From contig CP136497.1 of NCBI GenBank assembly GCA_032768795.1, positions 250,501 to 314,500 on the forward strand: a stretch of DNA of 64,000 bases, in the 5' to 3' direction. Below the pieces are notes generated by a model. It was not told the DNA's origin. It did not search any database and saw nothing but the letters and a program-made list of their open reading frames with translations. This DNA is from Tremella fuciformis (taxonomy: Eukaryota > Basidiomycota > Tremellomycetes > Tremellales > Tremellaceae). This document shows positions 49,737 to 61,900 of this stretch, one piece after another. The position numbers were made by a program, and so were the translations under genes. Within the stretch, counting starts at the first letter, position 1; each line of letters begins with the position of its first letter.

Positions 49737-51309
49737 CTAGTAGTAGTGGACCTCATCCTTGGTCCTGCCGCGCTGGAACGGGGGCTCTGTGCCGGCATAG
49801 TAGATGTCACCCCAGAATTCGTGCAGGTCAGGGAAGGCCGACTTCTTGGCTTCCTCGACGGCGGCGTCGACCTCGTCCTTTGCAGCCTTGTCGATGGCCT
49901 GCGATGTCAGGATTGATCTACGGACAAGCAAGGGTGGACTCGCCTTAAGGTCCTTCTCAGGCAGCACTCCCCACTCGATGATGTACTTGCGGAGACCAGC
50001 GATGGCGTCACGCTCAGACCTCATCTTTTGGACTATGCATGAGCACCGGATCTACCCTGTTCTGGAGAGACTCACCTTCGTCACGGGTCCTGTAAGAAGT
50101 GCCTGGGTCCGACATACTGATGTGTCAGCTGGACATCCACTCGACGGAGGACATGACCGGACCTGTGGCCACCATAGCGGTACGTTTTGGCCTCCATAAC
50201 GAGCGGTCCCTTGCCGGTCGTCGTCCACTCCTTGGCCCACTGGCAGGCCTTGTGTTGTACCAGGACGTCCATGCCGTTTGACTGACAGTCAAAAACCTCC
50301 AAAGGCCGGCAAAGTCCCGGACCGCCGCAAACTCACCTGGACGCCCGGGATAGCGTCTCCACGCGTAAAGAACTGCTGGTTCGCCGACGCACGATTCGAG
50401 GCCGTGCCCATTCCAAACTCGTTGTTCTCGCAGAAGAATACTACAGGCAAGTCCCAAAGCTTGGCCTTGATGTGGGTGAGCGTCGGGAAATTTTCGGAGT
50501 CAAAAAAAGCTCACCATGTTGTACGCCTCAAAGATCTGACCCTGGTTCGCCGCGCCGTCTCCGTACAGCGCAAACGTAACGCTGGGCTTCTTGAGGTACT
50601 TCTGAGCAAAGGCAATACCAGCCCCAAGAGGGACCTGAGCACCGACGATACCGTTACCGCCAAAGAAGGAAGGGGTGAAGATGTGCATCGAGCCGCCCTT
50701 GCCGTTGGACATGCCGTCTTTGCGCCCTACGCAGCGTCAGCTGCGTACCAATCACAGGACATCTACTCACCCATGAGCTCGGCCAGAACACCCTTGATCG
50801 TCCCGCCACGCAAGACGGCAAAGGTGTGGCACCGATAAGACGTGATGACCCTGTCATTCTCGTCTATCGCGCTCTCCATCCCCACAGAGATCGCCTCCTG
50901 CCCAATGGCCAAGTGGCAGAAGCCCCGGATGAGCTTCTGCTTGTACAGCGCATCGGCGGCCTGCTCCATCCTCCGCATCTGCACCATCTTGGTGTACATG
51001 TCCACCAGGGATTTCTTCGTCACGTCGACGGTGAGCTCGGGCGCGTCGCATCGGTAGGCGTGGAACGAGTCTTGCGGGAGGCGGACAGTGAACTGCAGTG
51101 AGCATCATTGAGATTTAGACCGATGCACCAGCTCACGGGCTCGGTGTCGGACGACGGGAGGGCAGAGACGGGCTCCGACTTGTCCGCATCGGTCTGGAGG
51201 GATCGGTAGGCGGGACGAGCGCGGGTCTGTCGTCAGCTCTGACTCGTTGGCGACGACTCACCAATGCACTGCCTGCCCGGAGGCCCTTGGTCCTCAGTGC
51301 GAACGACAT
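49737..51309 (-). CDS. PDA1: Pyruvate dehydrogenase E1 component, alpha subunit (mitochondrial)
   Basis: This is the E1-alpha subunit of the mitochondrial pyruvate dehydrogenase complex; it decarboxylates pyruvate using thiamine diphosphate. The ATG at 51309 gives [16 protein letters not shown], a basic/Ser/Ala presequence. Conserved blocks: [54 protein letters not shown], the TPP motif [30 protein letters not shown] and the phosphorylation loop [16 protein letters not shown], which is split by an intron. At least seven short introns are present. The terminal exon ends [13 protein letters not shown], typical of this subunit. Confidence 0.95.
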
Positions 51310-51464
51310 CTAGAGGTGTTGATGGAAATGTAAAAGACGTTCTGAATCTTCGGAGACGGCAGAGGAAGGGATCGGAAGCGGATCCCGTGGGGCGGGTGTT
51401 TCCTTATCACCGGCCCGATAATCACATAATAACACGTGTAGAGATAGCATGCACTATGTAGATG

Positions 51465-54400
51465 CTAATCCTCGTCCATCTCCTCGTCGCTGTCTTCTTC
51501 CTCGCTATCTCCCTCCTCCACTTTCATCTTCTCAAGGTCAAAGTCCTGGTCTGCGCCTGCGTAGCTATCACAGATCAGGTACAGCTTCAAAGAGTGGTCG
51601 CCCTCGGGCAGGTTGAGCTCTAGTCGGGTCTCGAGACGGCCCTTCACCGTGACTTTCTTGATCGCGTACAGTGTCTTTGACGCGGCGTCGCCGACGACAA
51701 GCCACCAGCTGACCATCTTCTTGTGTGGGAACAGAGGCGCATCGGCGACCTGGTCCACCGAAGCCGGATCCGACTCGTCAATCTCCCGATCGAGAATGAC
51801 ATCGAGACCGATCGAGTCGGACGAGGTGTACGGGCCCGGTGCCAACGAGTACGACACTTCAATGTTGGGATACGAGTTGACGAATTTGGCCACACGTGCT
51901 CTGGCTGTCAGCGAAGCTCACCTCTCTGGACTCACAATTGCCGCTCGTTCATCCTCAACAGGTCGTTCCTCTCGTCGTCCTCCAGCTCCATGATGTCGTA
52001 CACCGAGTCGAGGCCCTTGGCCTTGAATCGCTTCAACACCTCGGCGTCAAAGTAGGGTACTTGCTTCAGAGGACTGTCACGATCCCAGATACCCTGCACA
52101 CACATCTGACTGAGGTCCATCGCGCCGAGACATCCGAGGTAGCTCTTGCTACTCATCACATCGACACATGCACTCAACAACCCGGTAACCTTGCCAAGGA
52201 TCGACGCCTGGTCGATGGCGAGGTCGGGCGGGAGCGTCATCCGGCTGAAGTGCGCCTGCAGGAGAAGGTACGTCTTGAAGTATGGCGAGTTGTAGTCCGC
52301 CTTGGCCACCTTGACGGGTACACGGTCGTATATCCGCTCGAGAAGAGTATCCTCGTGATGCCGTATCGGGACGGTCTCAAACTCGTGTGCCGAAGAGACA
52401 ATCTCCAGCAAGCCCTTGAGCTTGGTCGATTCTTTGATGGACGCGGAAAAGGTCTCGACCGTGACATACGAGATGTAGTAGAACGAAGCGATCATGCCGA
52501 GGTTATTTGGCAGCGTGTCCATCTCGTCCTGAATGATGATGCAGTCGGATTGCACGAGATCGTTGAGCGTCGATTCGACTAACTCAGAGAGGTAGTCGGC
52601 GATATGTGTCGGTGTCGTACCCTGGAGGTTGTAGAATCCGGGATTCTGCATCAAACGGCGGTAGAACCATGTCCATGTGCACCAGTCGACGGCATCCTGC
52701 TTGTTTTCGATGGTCTTGGCCACGATCTCGGCGTTGAAGTGGTCGTGCAGGTAGTTGGGCAGACTCGACTCGACAGGCAGAGCCTCGTTCAAGAACTTCT
52801 TGAAGAAGTCCTTCCGTGTCTGTTGACACATCAAGACGCAGCGAGAAGACTTGTCGATGCTTGGGCGGCACGCGCGGCCCATCATTTGCAGCACGTCGGC
52901 AATGGCATAATCGACGTATCGGTGTTCCTGCCCGTCGAACGTCTGCACGCCGAGGATGATGACCATGTAAGACGAGACGGGGAGTGACCATGCAGTGTCC
53001 TGAAATCAGCAAACAGTGCTCGGGGTTGAAGAAGGCTCACCTTCGACGCTACGAGACACCGGATCGCCCCCTCCTCGAACAGACTGGTAACAATCCGCTT
53101 GTCCAATTTGCTGAGCGCCTCGTGGTAGAACCCAATGCCATACCGCAGAGTCTCCTTCAAATCCTCGTCCTGTATCCGCTCGAGATGCGGCTCCAGCTCT
53201 TCCCTTTCCACGCCTAGGAATTTCTCTTCGTCGTCGTCCGCGAGGCAATAGGTGAGAATATCGTTCGCGGTGAGCTTGCACTGCTTCCTGCTCGCGACGA
53301 AGCATATCGTTGGGCGGTTCTGCGCATGCTCGACCATCGCAAGGTAGGCGGGTTTGGCCATTGCCAACATGAGAGAGGGAAAGTGTGGGACGTTGAACGA
53401 TTGAAGGTGGACTTCGAGGGGGAGTGGTCGGGCGGAAGGGGAAAAGTTGAAGGTGGTTTGGGATGTCGCGCCGATCCAGTCGCCGAGGTCGCGCGCATTG
53501 GAGAGGGATACCGAGCATGCGACGATTCTAGTCTTGATGCTGGTCTGCTGAGAGACGTATCGTGTACGAGAGACGATCACCTCGTATGTCGAGCCCACAT
53601 CACCACCGATGAGCTGCAGCTCGTCGGCAATGAGCAGGCCGATATTTTGCACGTCTTTCCTCGTCTTCCATCGCCGTGACAGCAGATCCCACTGCGCCGG
53701 TGTACAAACGACCAAGTCGGCCTTGCGAAGAAGTGCGAGGTCCGCCGTCGACTCGCCGGTCAAAGCGACGACCTCTTTGTTGAGCGACGAAAACTTGTCC
53801 GCCCACTCGGTCACACGCAGATCCACCATCTCCTGGTAAGGCTCGATACACACAGCTCTTGGGGGTTCGCGCTTGCTCCACAACCGCAAAAGGGCAAATT
53901 CGGCGCAAATCGTTTTGCCACTACCCGTCGGCGCTCCAAGGAACACATTGTCGTCCGTGGCGTAAAGGGCCTGGAACACTTGCGTTTGGATCTTGTTGAA
54001 CGAATCGAACGGGTAGAGCTTTTCAAATGTCGCATTGTGCAGACCGCTGACTGGCATTGGTTGAAGGTCGAGAAGTGCAGTGTGTGGCGGGAAGGGTTCG
54101 GGGCGGATGAGATGTTTGAAGGAGATGGGTAGCCGGGTCTCTGACTGCAGCCATCGGTCCGAAATGACTGAGATGTAGTAGTTTGGCGGGACAGGTTCAG
54201 ATATCGGCACCGTGATGGTGACAAAGTGCTCGTCGGTCTTGAAGCGCTCGCGGAGGAGGAATGTGTCGTGATACAGGATCTGCTCGCCGTCCACATCTTC
54301 CACAATGATCCAGAACGCCTGAGTCGCGCCATGGATCTCGCGGTCCCACACAAAATCGGGCGTGATCGTCACGTTGATCTTGAGCAGGGAGCGAGTGAGC

Positions 54401-57400
54401 GGAAGGACGTGCGCCTGAAGGTCGAGTCGGGGGAACTTGTGCACAAGCGACTCGATCAACTGACCAGATTTCGGGAGACCGATCAGCTCGCCCAACTCTG
54501 CGGCATCGAGGTCAAAGTATCGATACCAGGGGAACTCCTTGCGTTCAGCCTTGGTCACGATCTCCTGCCTGATCCGCGGGAACTGCCGCAGCGGTGTCAT
54601 CGACTTCCACATTCTCCTCTCTACCATCTTGCACAAGTCGAGAGCGGCACGCATCGGGCCGGCCCAGCCTTTCTTGAGGCAGATCTCAAACATGGCTCGA
54701 ATGATACGGCCGGCAGACTGCTGGATGAAGACCATGTCGGTGATGATGTCGAAACCGCCGAGCTTGAGCTGCGAGATGTATGCTTGGAGAAGGACGTTGA
54801 TCTTGGCAATCGGCTCGTCTACATTCTCCTTGACAGGAATTGGGACTCGCTCGATCAACTTGGCCAACTCCAACTTCTCCTCTTGCCGTACCGGGATGAG
54901 CTTGAACTCATTGGACAGGGCGAATACGCGGAAGAGGTCGATCATGGACATGCTGGGTTTGAGGTGTTTGTTGTAGATTGACATGGACGAGTAGGTGACA
55001 TAGTAGTGCGAGGCGATGCGGCCAAGATCGGTCGACTGGAAGACGCCAGTATTGCGGTCGTAGCGGATGAGGCCTCCCTTTTCAAGCAGGACCGCGGCGG
55101 AATGGATCAGGTCGGCTGCTCGTCAGTGACCATAGCGAGCCCAACAATGTCCACTCACCTCTCTTCTGCACCAAAGGTGCGTCACCCTCCATATAGTCCG
55201 CGCCAACGTTGTAAAGAGCAGGCGAGCCGAGCATACGCACATATCTGGAATCAGCCCAGTCCTGGTTAAATCATCTCACAGATATGTGTAGCCAAGCCAC
55301 TGGACAGCCTCGTCCCTATTCCGCACCGACCCGAGCACGATCTCTGCGTTCAGGTTGTCCACCATCCTGCTGACGAATTGCGACTCGATAGGCAATTGCT
55401 GATTCATCAACGACGTGTAGTATTGTAGCTCGGAGTGGTTGGTGATGATGATACCCTCGCCGTAGGTGTCGAACTGCGGTCGACCGGCTCGGCCAAGCAT
55501 CTGCAGTACATCCTGCGGAGACAGCTCGCACCACTTGCCCTTTTCCGGGTTATAGATCTGAGTCCCCTTGATGATGACCGTGTGGGCGGGAAGGTTGACA
55601 CCCCAGGCGAGCGTAGCAGTACAGCACAACACCTGGATATGGCCGTCAAGGAAGAGCTCTTCCACTGTCGCTCGGTCCTCCTTCGACATGCCGGCGTGGT
55701 GAATACCAAAGCCGAAAGGCAGGATATCCTTGAGGTTCTGATCTCGCGATTCAGACGCCTCGTGCAGCAGAACCTCTCGCGATGCTCCTTCCGGATTGAT
55801 GAACTGAGTGAGAGTCTCCTTCTCCATCGCCATGTCTCGCAAGAACTTTGCAGTCTTGGCCGTCTCCTTTCGCGAGTGCACAAAGACGAGCGTCTGCGAC
55901 TTGCCAGCTTGGTTGAGCACTTTTTCGTAGCAGACCTCGTTGATTGTTTGCAGCCGCTTGATTGCCTTCTTCTCGGTCACTCCGATGAACTGCTGCTTCA
56001 AGCCGACCGGTCGATACGACGCGTCGAAGAAGAACAAGCCTTTGTTCACGTCGACTCGAAGGAACGCTGCGACGTCTTTGTAGTTTGGCAGTGTCGCAGA
56101 AAGACCCACAACTCGTACCTCATCGTGCGTCTGGTCCATCTTTCTGATAGTCCTCGCCAAGATCGACTCGAGCACGGGTCCACGGTCATCGTGCAAAAGG
56201 TGGATTTCATCGACAATGATAAGTCGCACGAGGTTTGTGTACGACGTATCTGTCGATTTCCGCGTGATTACGTCCCACTTCTCAGGTGTCGTGACAATGA
56301 TCTGCGTCTCGGAGATCTGTTGTTTGGTCAACTGCGAGTCACCGGTCAACTCGGCTACTCGAATGTCAAGAGAAGCGAATCGCTTGCCGAAAGCGTTGAC
56401 CTGCTCCTGGACCAGCGCCTTCATCGGCGAGACGTAGATGATCTTGAAAGCATCGCGGTCGATGTAGCCTGTTTCGGAATCGCGGAACTGAGAGATGGTG
56501 CGGAGGATGGCGAGAGCAGCACAATTGGTCTTGCCCGCACCGGTCGGGGCACAGATCAGCATCGGCTCGTTCGACTCGAAGGCGATGGGAAACACTTTGC
56601 TCTGAATCGGGTTGAGCTGAGTTGTGTGTACGCTGGCCCACACTGGCTGTGTCCAATCTGGCATACGAGATACCGGGACCAATTCTCCCTTCTGAATCTC
56701 CCTGCGCTTCGGCTCTGGCACATGAATCTCTTCGTAGCCTTTGGCTTGACGCTTGAACGATCCTTCCGGAAGCTTGACTTTCTTGCGCGACATCAAATGT
56801 CCACCTTCGGCGAAAATGAGCGAATCGATGTCGATGATTTTCTGCGGGCGGGCAACGGATCCAGGTGCAAGAGTCGCTTTGGTGGGTATCGCGGCCTGTG
56901 GTTGCTCGGCCTCGGCTGCCTGCTTGCGATCTCCTCTGAGCTGGCGCAAGATCCAGCCAACTCCCTTCTCCCGCATGGCCACTTCGACATCCTGCCTCTC
57001 CTCCTCGGACGACCGTGCGAGCTTGGTGCACCAAACAATGACTTCGCGGTTCTTGGTGAGAGTAGCGACGAGATCAAAGTTTTCGTAGCCAAACATCTCG
57101 GCGAGCGAATTCTCCAGATCTCTTAGTTCCGCCTCGGATCCGAGGAGCTCAAGAGCGCGTTGAGTGAAATCGGCAGATTGAACAGGATCGGGATATGCCG
57201 CAGCGATAAGGCGCTGCAGCCAGAAGCCATCAACCTCGTGAGGAGAGACCTTGTCGGATTTCGGCTTTATTCTCGACGTTTCTTTGCCAAGAATCAATGC
57301 CTCTTCCTCGTCGGCGGGTGCTTCGTCCTCCTCATCTTCCTCTTCGTCATCTTCTTCGTCATCCTCCTCGTCCTCCGAATCACGACCTTTGACTTCAAAG

Positions 57401-58138
57401 CCCTGCTCGTCATCCTCGTCCTCGTCTTCGTCTTCGAACAAGACGGCGACGCCCTCATTATCCACTGCCCGTTCCCGGTCGTCCATCTTGACGTCCTCGT
57501 CATCGTCCTCGGAGTAATCGGTAACCTTCTTGCCGAGGTTGACAAGCTGACTCCAGGTCTCCTCGCTGGTAGATCCAAGCACAATTTCGACCTCTTTGCG
57601 CTTGTCGAACTCCTTCAGATCTTCCCGCTTCAAGCCTTCCAATACGGTATCGGTGGCACTCCTCACGACCTCTTGAGTTTGGTCTCCGAGGATTTGATGC
57701 ACGAGCCCAAGAAGCAGCTCGTACACCTCGCGCGTTTCTGCTGTTCGTGGCCGATACCGCAATCCCTCCATCTGCGCCACGCTCTCGAGCACATCCGCGG
57801 CGCCAAATCGAGCTGTTGTTCGCTCTTGTTGTCGCCGCAATGCCCTCTCCACCTCGTCTGCAGCTTCGACGCGGGCTTTGGCCTTCTTCTTGTCGATGTC
57901 CTTGACACCCTCCCTCTGGACACGAGAGCCCATGTCTTTGACATTGATACGTCCGACGAGAGATTCGGGAGCACCGGTCGGCTCATCTTGCCTCAGAACA
58001 GATCGATCTGAAGTCAGCTACGTCCTGCTTGGGGAGCCCTGACATACCTTGGTTGACGACGAGAGACGAGATGTTTCCATAGTTGAAGCCGGACAGGTCA
58101 CGCCCGCCCTTCTTTCCATCACCTTGCTGGCGAGACAT
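51465..58138 (-). CDS. BRR2: Pre-mRNA-splicing helicase BRR2 (U5 snRNP)
   Basis: This is a large Ski2-like RNA helicase that unwinds U4/U6 during spliceosome activation. ATG 58138 starts MSRQQGDGKKGGRDLSGFNYG. Introns lie near 58.03, 55.27, 55.12, 53.01 and 51.92 kb. The long acidic N-terminal region (poly-Asp/Glu, coding 57.3-57.5 kb) precedes cassette 1: ICAPTGAGKTNCA, DEIHLLHDDRGP, SATLPNYKDVAAF and QMLGRAGRPQFDTYG. The first Sec63 unit follows. Cassette 2 has LGAPTGSGKTICAEF, DELQLIGG in place of DEIH, CSVSLSNARDLGDW and QMMGRACRP, features of the inactive second cassette. The C-terminal Sec63 unit ends SDEEMDED. The predicted length of about 2.1 thousand residues is normal. Confidence 0.96.
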
Positions 58139-58906
58139 GTTGAATGAGGGGAATGAGTCGTAAAGATCGTGACGGTCAAGAGAAGACTTTCGAGCTTTGT
58201 TGCCCCTGCAAGACCCGCGTCGGCGAGGAACCCTCTACCAATCGTCGCCAGTGGCCCGCCTTGGGCCTTTTGCGCTCGCTCGCAGGGGAAAGAGGAAGAA
58301 GAGACTGAGACGGAGAGAGGTTGAAGCAGATAGAAAAGACAGGACGTGGTCTTGGTCGATGTCGAGGTGCGAGTTGCCACTTGCCCAATTGGGGAATTTT
58401 TGTCATGTCAATTTTCACAGTTTTCTCCCATGTTCACTCGATTTCCCCTCCTTCCCCCCCTTTTCCCCTCCTTGCTCTCTGTTACCTCTATTACTTGTAT
58501 CTCTTTCCACTTTGACATATACCATCAGCTTGCCGTTCTGTGACACTGAAATCGACTATAATACCCCCCAACGCAAATCTCGAGTCGCCCTCTTTCACCT
58601 CTTGACTGAGTCTTTGGAAGAATCGACCACGATTGACACTCTTTCCCAAACACCCTTCTCGACATCCATCTCGACGCGACGCCCAACGACTTTGACTCTG
58701 ACTCGTCTTTGTCCCTAGTGTAGAAGCAGTCTTGATGTGGCAAGGGTGCGTCCAGACCCCTCTCAAAGCTCTCGGCGGCGACAAAGCCGCCCTTTCTTGC
58801 TCAGAGTCGGGCTGATCCCCTCAGACGCGAGACTCGATTCTCTATCGCCCTCCTTTAGATACCCCTTTGTCCACGTCCACAGCCCGCGCAGCTTCTCTGT
58901 TTGACA
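58139..58906. promoter_or_regulatory. Divergent promoter region BRR2 / Set3-like
   Basis: This 768-bp region separates divergent starts. It has a strong C/T-rich tract (about 58425-58500) on the plus strand. I see no convincing TATA and no gene. Confidence 0.4.
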
Positions 58907-61900
58907 ATGTCAGAAGTCTCGCAAATGCTCGTGGACGAGCAATCCACCCTCGCAAAGCCGGATCCAGTCGATTCCGCCTCGACTCTGCCACCAGCACCCT
59001 CCCCGATCTTGGCGAAACCTCACTTGGCAAGCCCCCGCGTCGAGGGGGCAGACCTTCCCGATCCCCTTTCAGAGCCTCTCAAACCGCCACTGGAGACAGG
59101 GATGGCTTCGACGGTGGTCCAGGAGGTATCGCTAGGACCAGCATCGCAAGAGGCAGCAGCTTTATTGTTGGGAATAGGAACCGCGGTCGAGGCGTCTGTT
59201 GAAGAACAGTCTGTGGAGCCGACCGTCTCCTCCGCCGCCATCGATGTGCCTCCGTCCCCTAGACCCATCCCGAATGGCTATCTCCACACCCCGCCAAATG
59301 ATGATCGTCCGGTGCAAGGAGACCTAGAGTCCTCTGCACCTGCCGCAATCCCCATTGCCGGCCCATCCTCACCCGTTTCGAAACCCGCTCGGGCCCCCTC
59401 CCCTACCCACAATGCAATTGCCGGCCCGTCTCGACACGGCAGACAAGTCAACGACAATGGGAAACGTCCCTCGCATTGGATGGGAGAAAATAACGACTCC
59501 ATCCGCTGCATCTGCGGGCTCACAGAGGACGACGGCTACTCCATTCAATGCGAGAGCTGTTATGCCTGGCAACACATGCTCTGTTTCCGCATCGCAGATG
59601 AGTCCGTGGCCCCAGAGGTGTGGTACTGCGAGTTGTGCCAGCCACGGGCCGTCGACGCGCCGTGGGCTCGACAAATGATGTCGAGAAGGCTCGACGAGCA
59701 GCATCGAAGGCAAGTGCAAGAAGAGCGGGTGGTGACCGAGAAAAAGGAGAGGTCAAAGGCGCGCAGTGGCAAACCGAAGCGGACCAGGCTGGAGAGCGTT
59801 AGCGTCGCCGAGACGGAGGAGAAGGATGGCAGCCCAGGCGCGATGGGACCTCCAGCAGCCAAGCCGAGAAAACGAGGGCCCAAGAGGACCAAACAGAGCA
59901 CCGTGGAGAGTACGCCAGGACCTTCGTCACGCGTGCCCATGCCACCGTTGAGTATGGAGGAAGGATTCTACCGCGCCGCATGGAAGATGGAGTACATTCC
60001 GATCGATGATCTCATTTTCCGCAATGATCGGGCGAAACGGATCTATCATCGACTCTTGCGAGACCACACCGAGGATGAAGAGGATCTTCCCGTCAAGAAG
60101 CGTCCTACGCCCAATCCTAGCGGACTTCCATCTCCCACCGAAACTGGAGTGATTCGCCTCTCGCCTGATCGCACGCTACCAAGACAGAACTTTGGCATCC
60201 TTGCACCACCCCTGCCCCTCATTCCGCTTTCTGGCACCTCCCTTGCCGATCTCTCCTCATCATGGGAAGTCAAGCCAGTCGAATATGGCGGCTCTTTCTT
60301 GCCACCACGCTACGTTGAAGAATCGACCTTTGGCACCTTTGGTCGACCCACCATCTACGCCGTCTACGCCGACGAGGCTCTGGAAATCGGTTCATTTGTC
60401 GGCGAATGTACCGGAGAGCTGATCGATACTCGGACGTACCGCTCGGACCCTATCAACCAATACGGTGGCCTCGGTCTGCCAAAGCCTTACGTGCGCTCTA
60501 TCGGACCGCCAGTCAATCTTCTACTCGACGCGCGTGGATATGGCAACGACCTCCGATTCGTTCGGTCAGGCTGCCATCCTAACGTGGTGATTCGCCCAAT
60601 CGTCTGGAGCGCAGATGATTCTGCCTCGCCCGAGCTCCGATTCGGCCTCTTTGCCGCCAGGCCGATCGACGCGGGTGACGAACTAGTCTTGGCATGGGAG
60701 TGGGATGACAAGCATGTCGTGCACACACTCAACCAATTAGTCTTCCCCTCGGTGGATGTTGCTGGCCCTGCATCCGAACCATCTTATGTCATCGACCGGA
60801 AGAACGCCCACGCACTCGGCAACAAGTACGAAGTCGTCCTGACCCACCTTTTCTCGACGTTCTCCTCGTGCGCTTGCCAGGTATCAGGCAACTGCGCCAT
60901 CGCCCAATTGAGACATATCTGCGAGAGCTTGCAAAAAGGTCACCACAGACAGGTCCGCATCGACGACGTCGGCGAACTCGCAAACCTCGGGCTGCTCATC
61001 GGCAAAGCAAGAGGGTGGAGATTGCGGGAGCTCGAGGAGGAAGAGGCGAGACGGAGGCGTTTCCCGGAAGGCTTCTCAATGGCATTCGACCTGTCGCGGG
61101 CCGAAGTGGAGCCGATGGATCTGGATTCTGGTTTGAACAGTCAGTGGACCTCGCCCGGCCAGTCTCTGCGGACGAAGAAGAGCGTCGAAACGCTGGATCC
61201 CGCAAGGTCGCCCGAGGCGATGGACGTTGATATCAAAACTCGTCAGGCTTCAACCTCTTCCTTCGACGCGGCGGATGAAACGCCTGCCAAAGGTCCTGCC
61301 AGTCCTGTGGCCATGGTCGTCGATCCGATTTCCGCCCCGATGATCATGGAAGACGAGCCCGAACTTGAGCCTGCGGACGAGGGGAATGAAACGGACCACA
61401 CGTCAGACACTGAGCCCAAGACCCATTTCACTTCTGAATCCGAATCCGAAGAACCTCCTGCAGCGATCGCTCAACCCGTCAAGGCTTCGGCAATCGTGGC
61501 GCGCAAGGCACGTAGAGTTCTCTCGCCTGTCCCGGAAGCAATGCAGGTCAAGCCCGAGGTCAAGTCGGTGTCGGCTGGACGACGCAAACCGAGTGACAAG
61601 CCGAGGAAAGGAAACAAGGCGAGGGCATCCAAGTCTTCTTCCACGACTGACTCGAGCCCGGCAGTCGTTCGCGTACCGGCGAGGCGAAGGGGTAAGAGGG
61701 TCGTCAGCTCGGAGGACGAGATGGAGGTCGATACGGAACCGGCGGCTTCTGTCATGGACACTACGGAGAGGGCAGCTGGAGATGTTCCAAAGCCTCGACC
61801 ACCAACACAAGCAGTGGATCAACACGCAGCTTCCCTTCCCGAAGCAGCCGCACCTGCGGTCGCTGCTGCGGTCACCATTGCCGAGCCAGGGGAGGCTGCC

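Noticed and set aside
55435..57126. 563-codon plus-strand frame opposite BRR2
   Set aside because: The minus strand encodes highly conserved helicase motifs over the whole interval; the plus frame has none.
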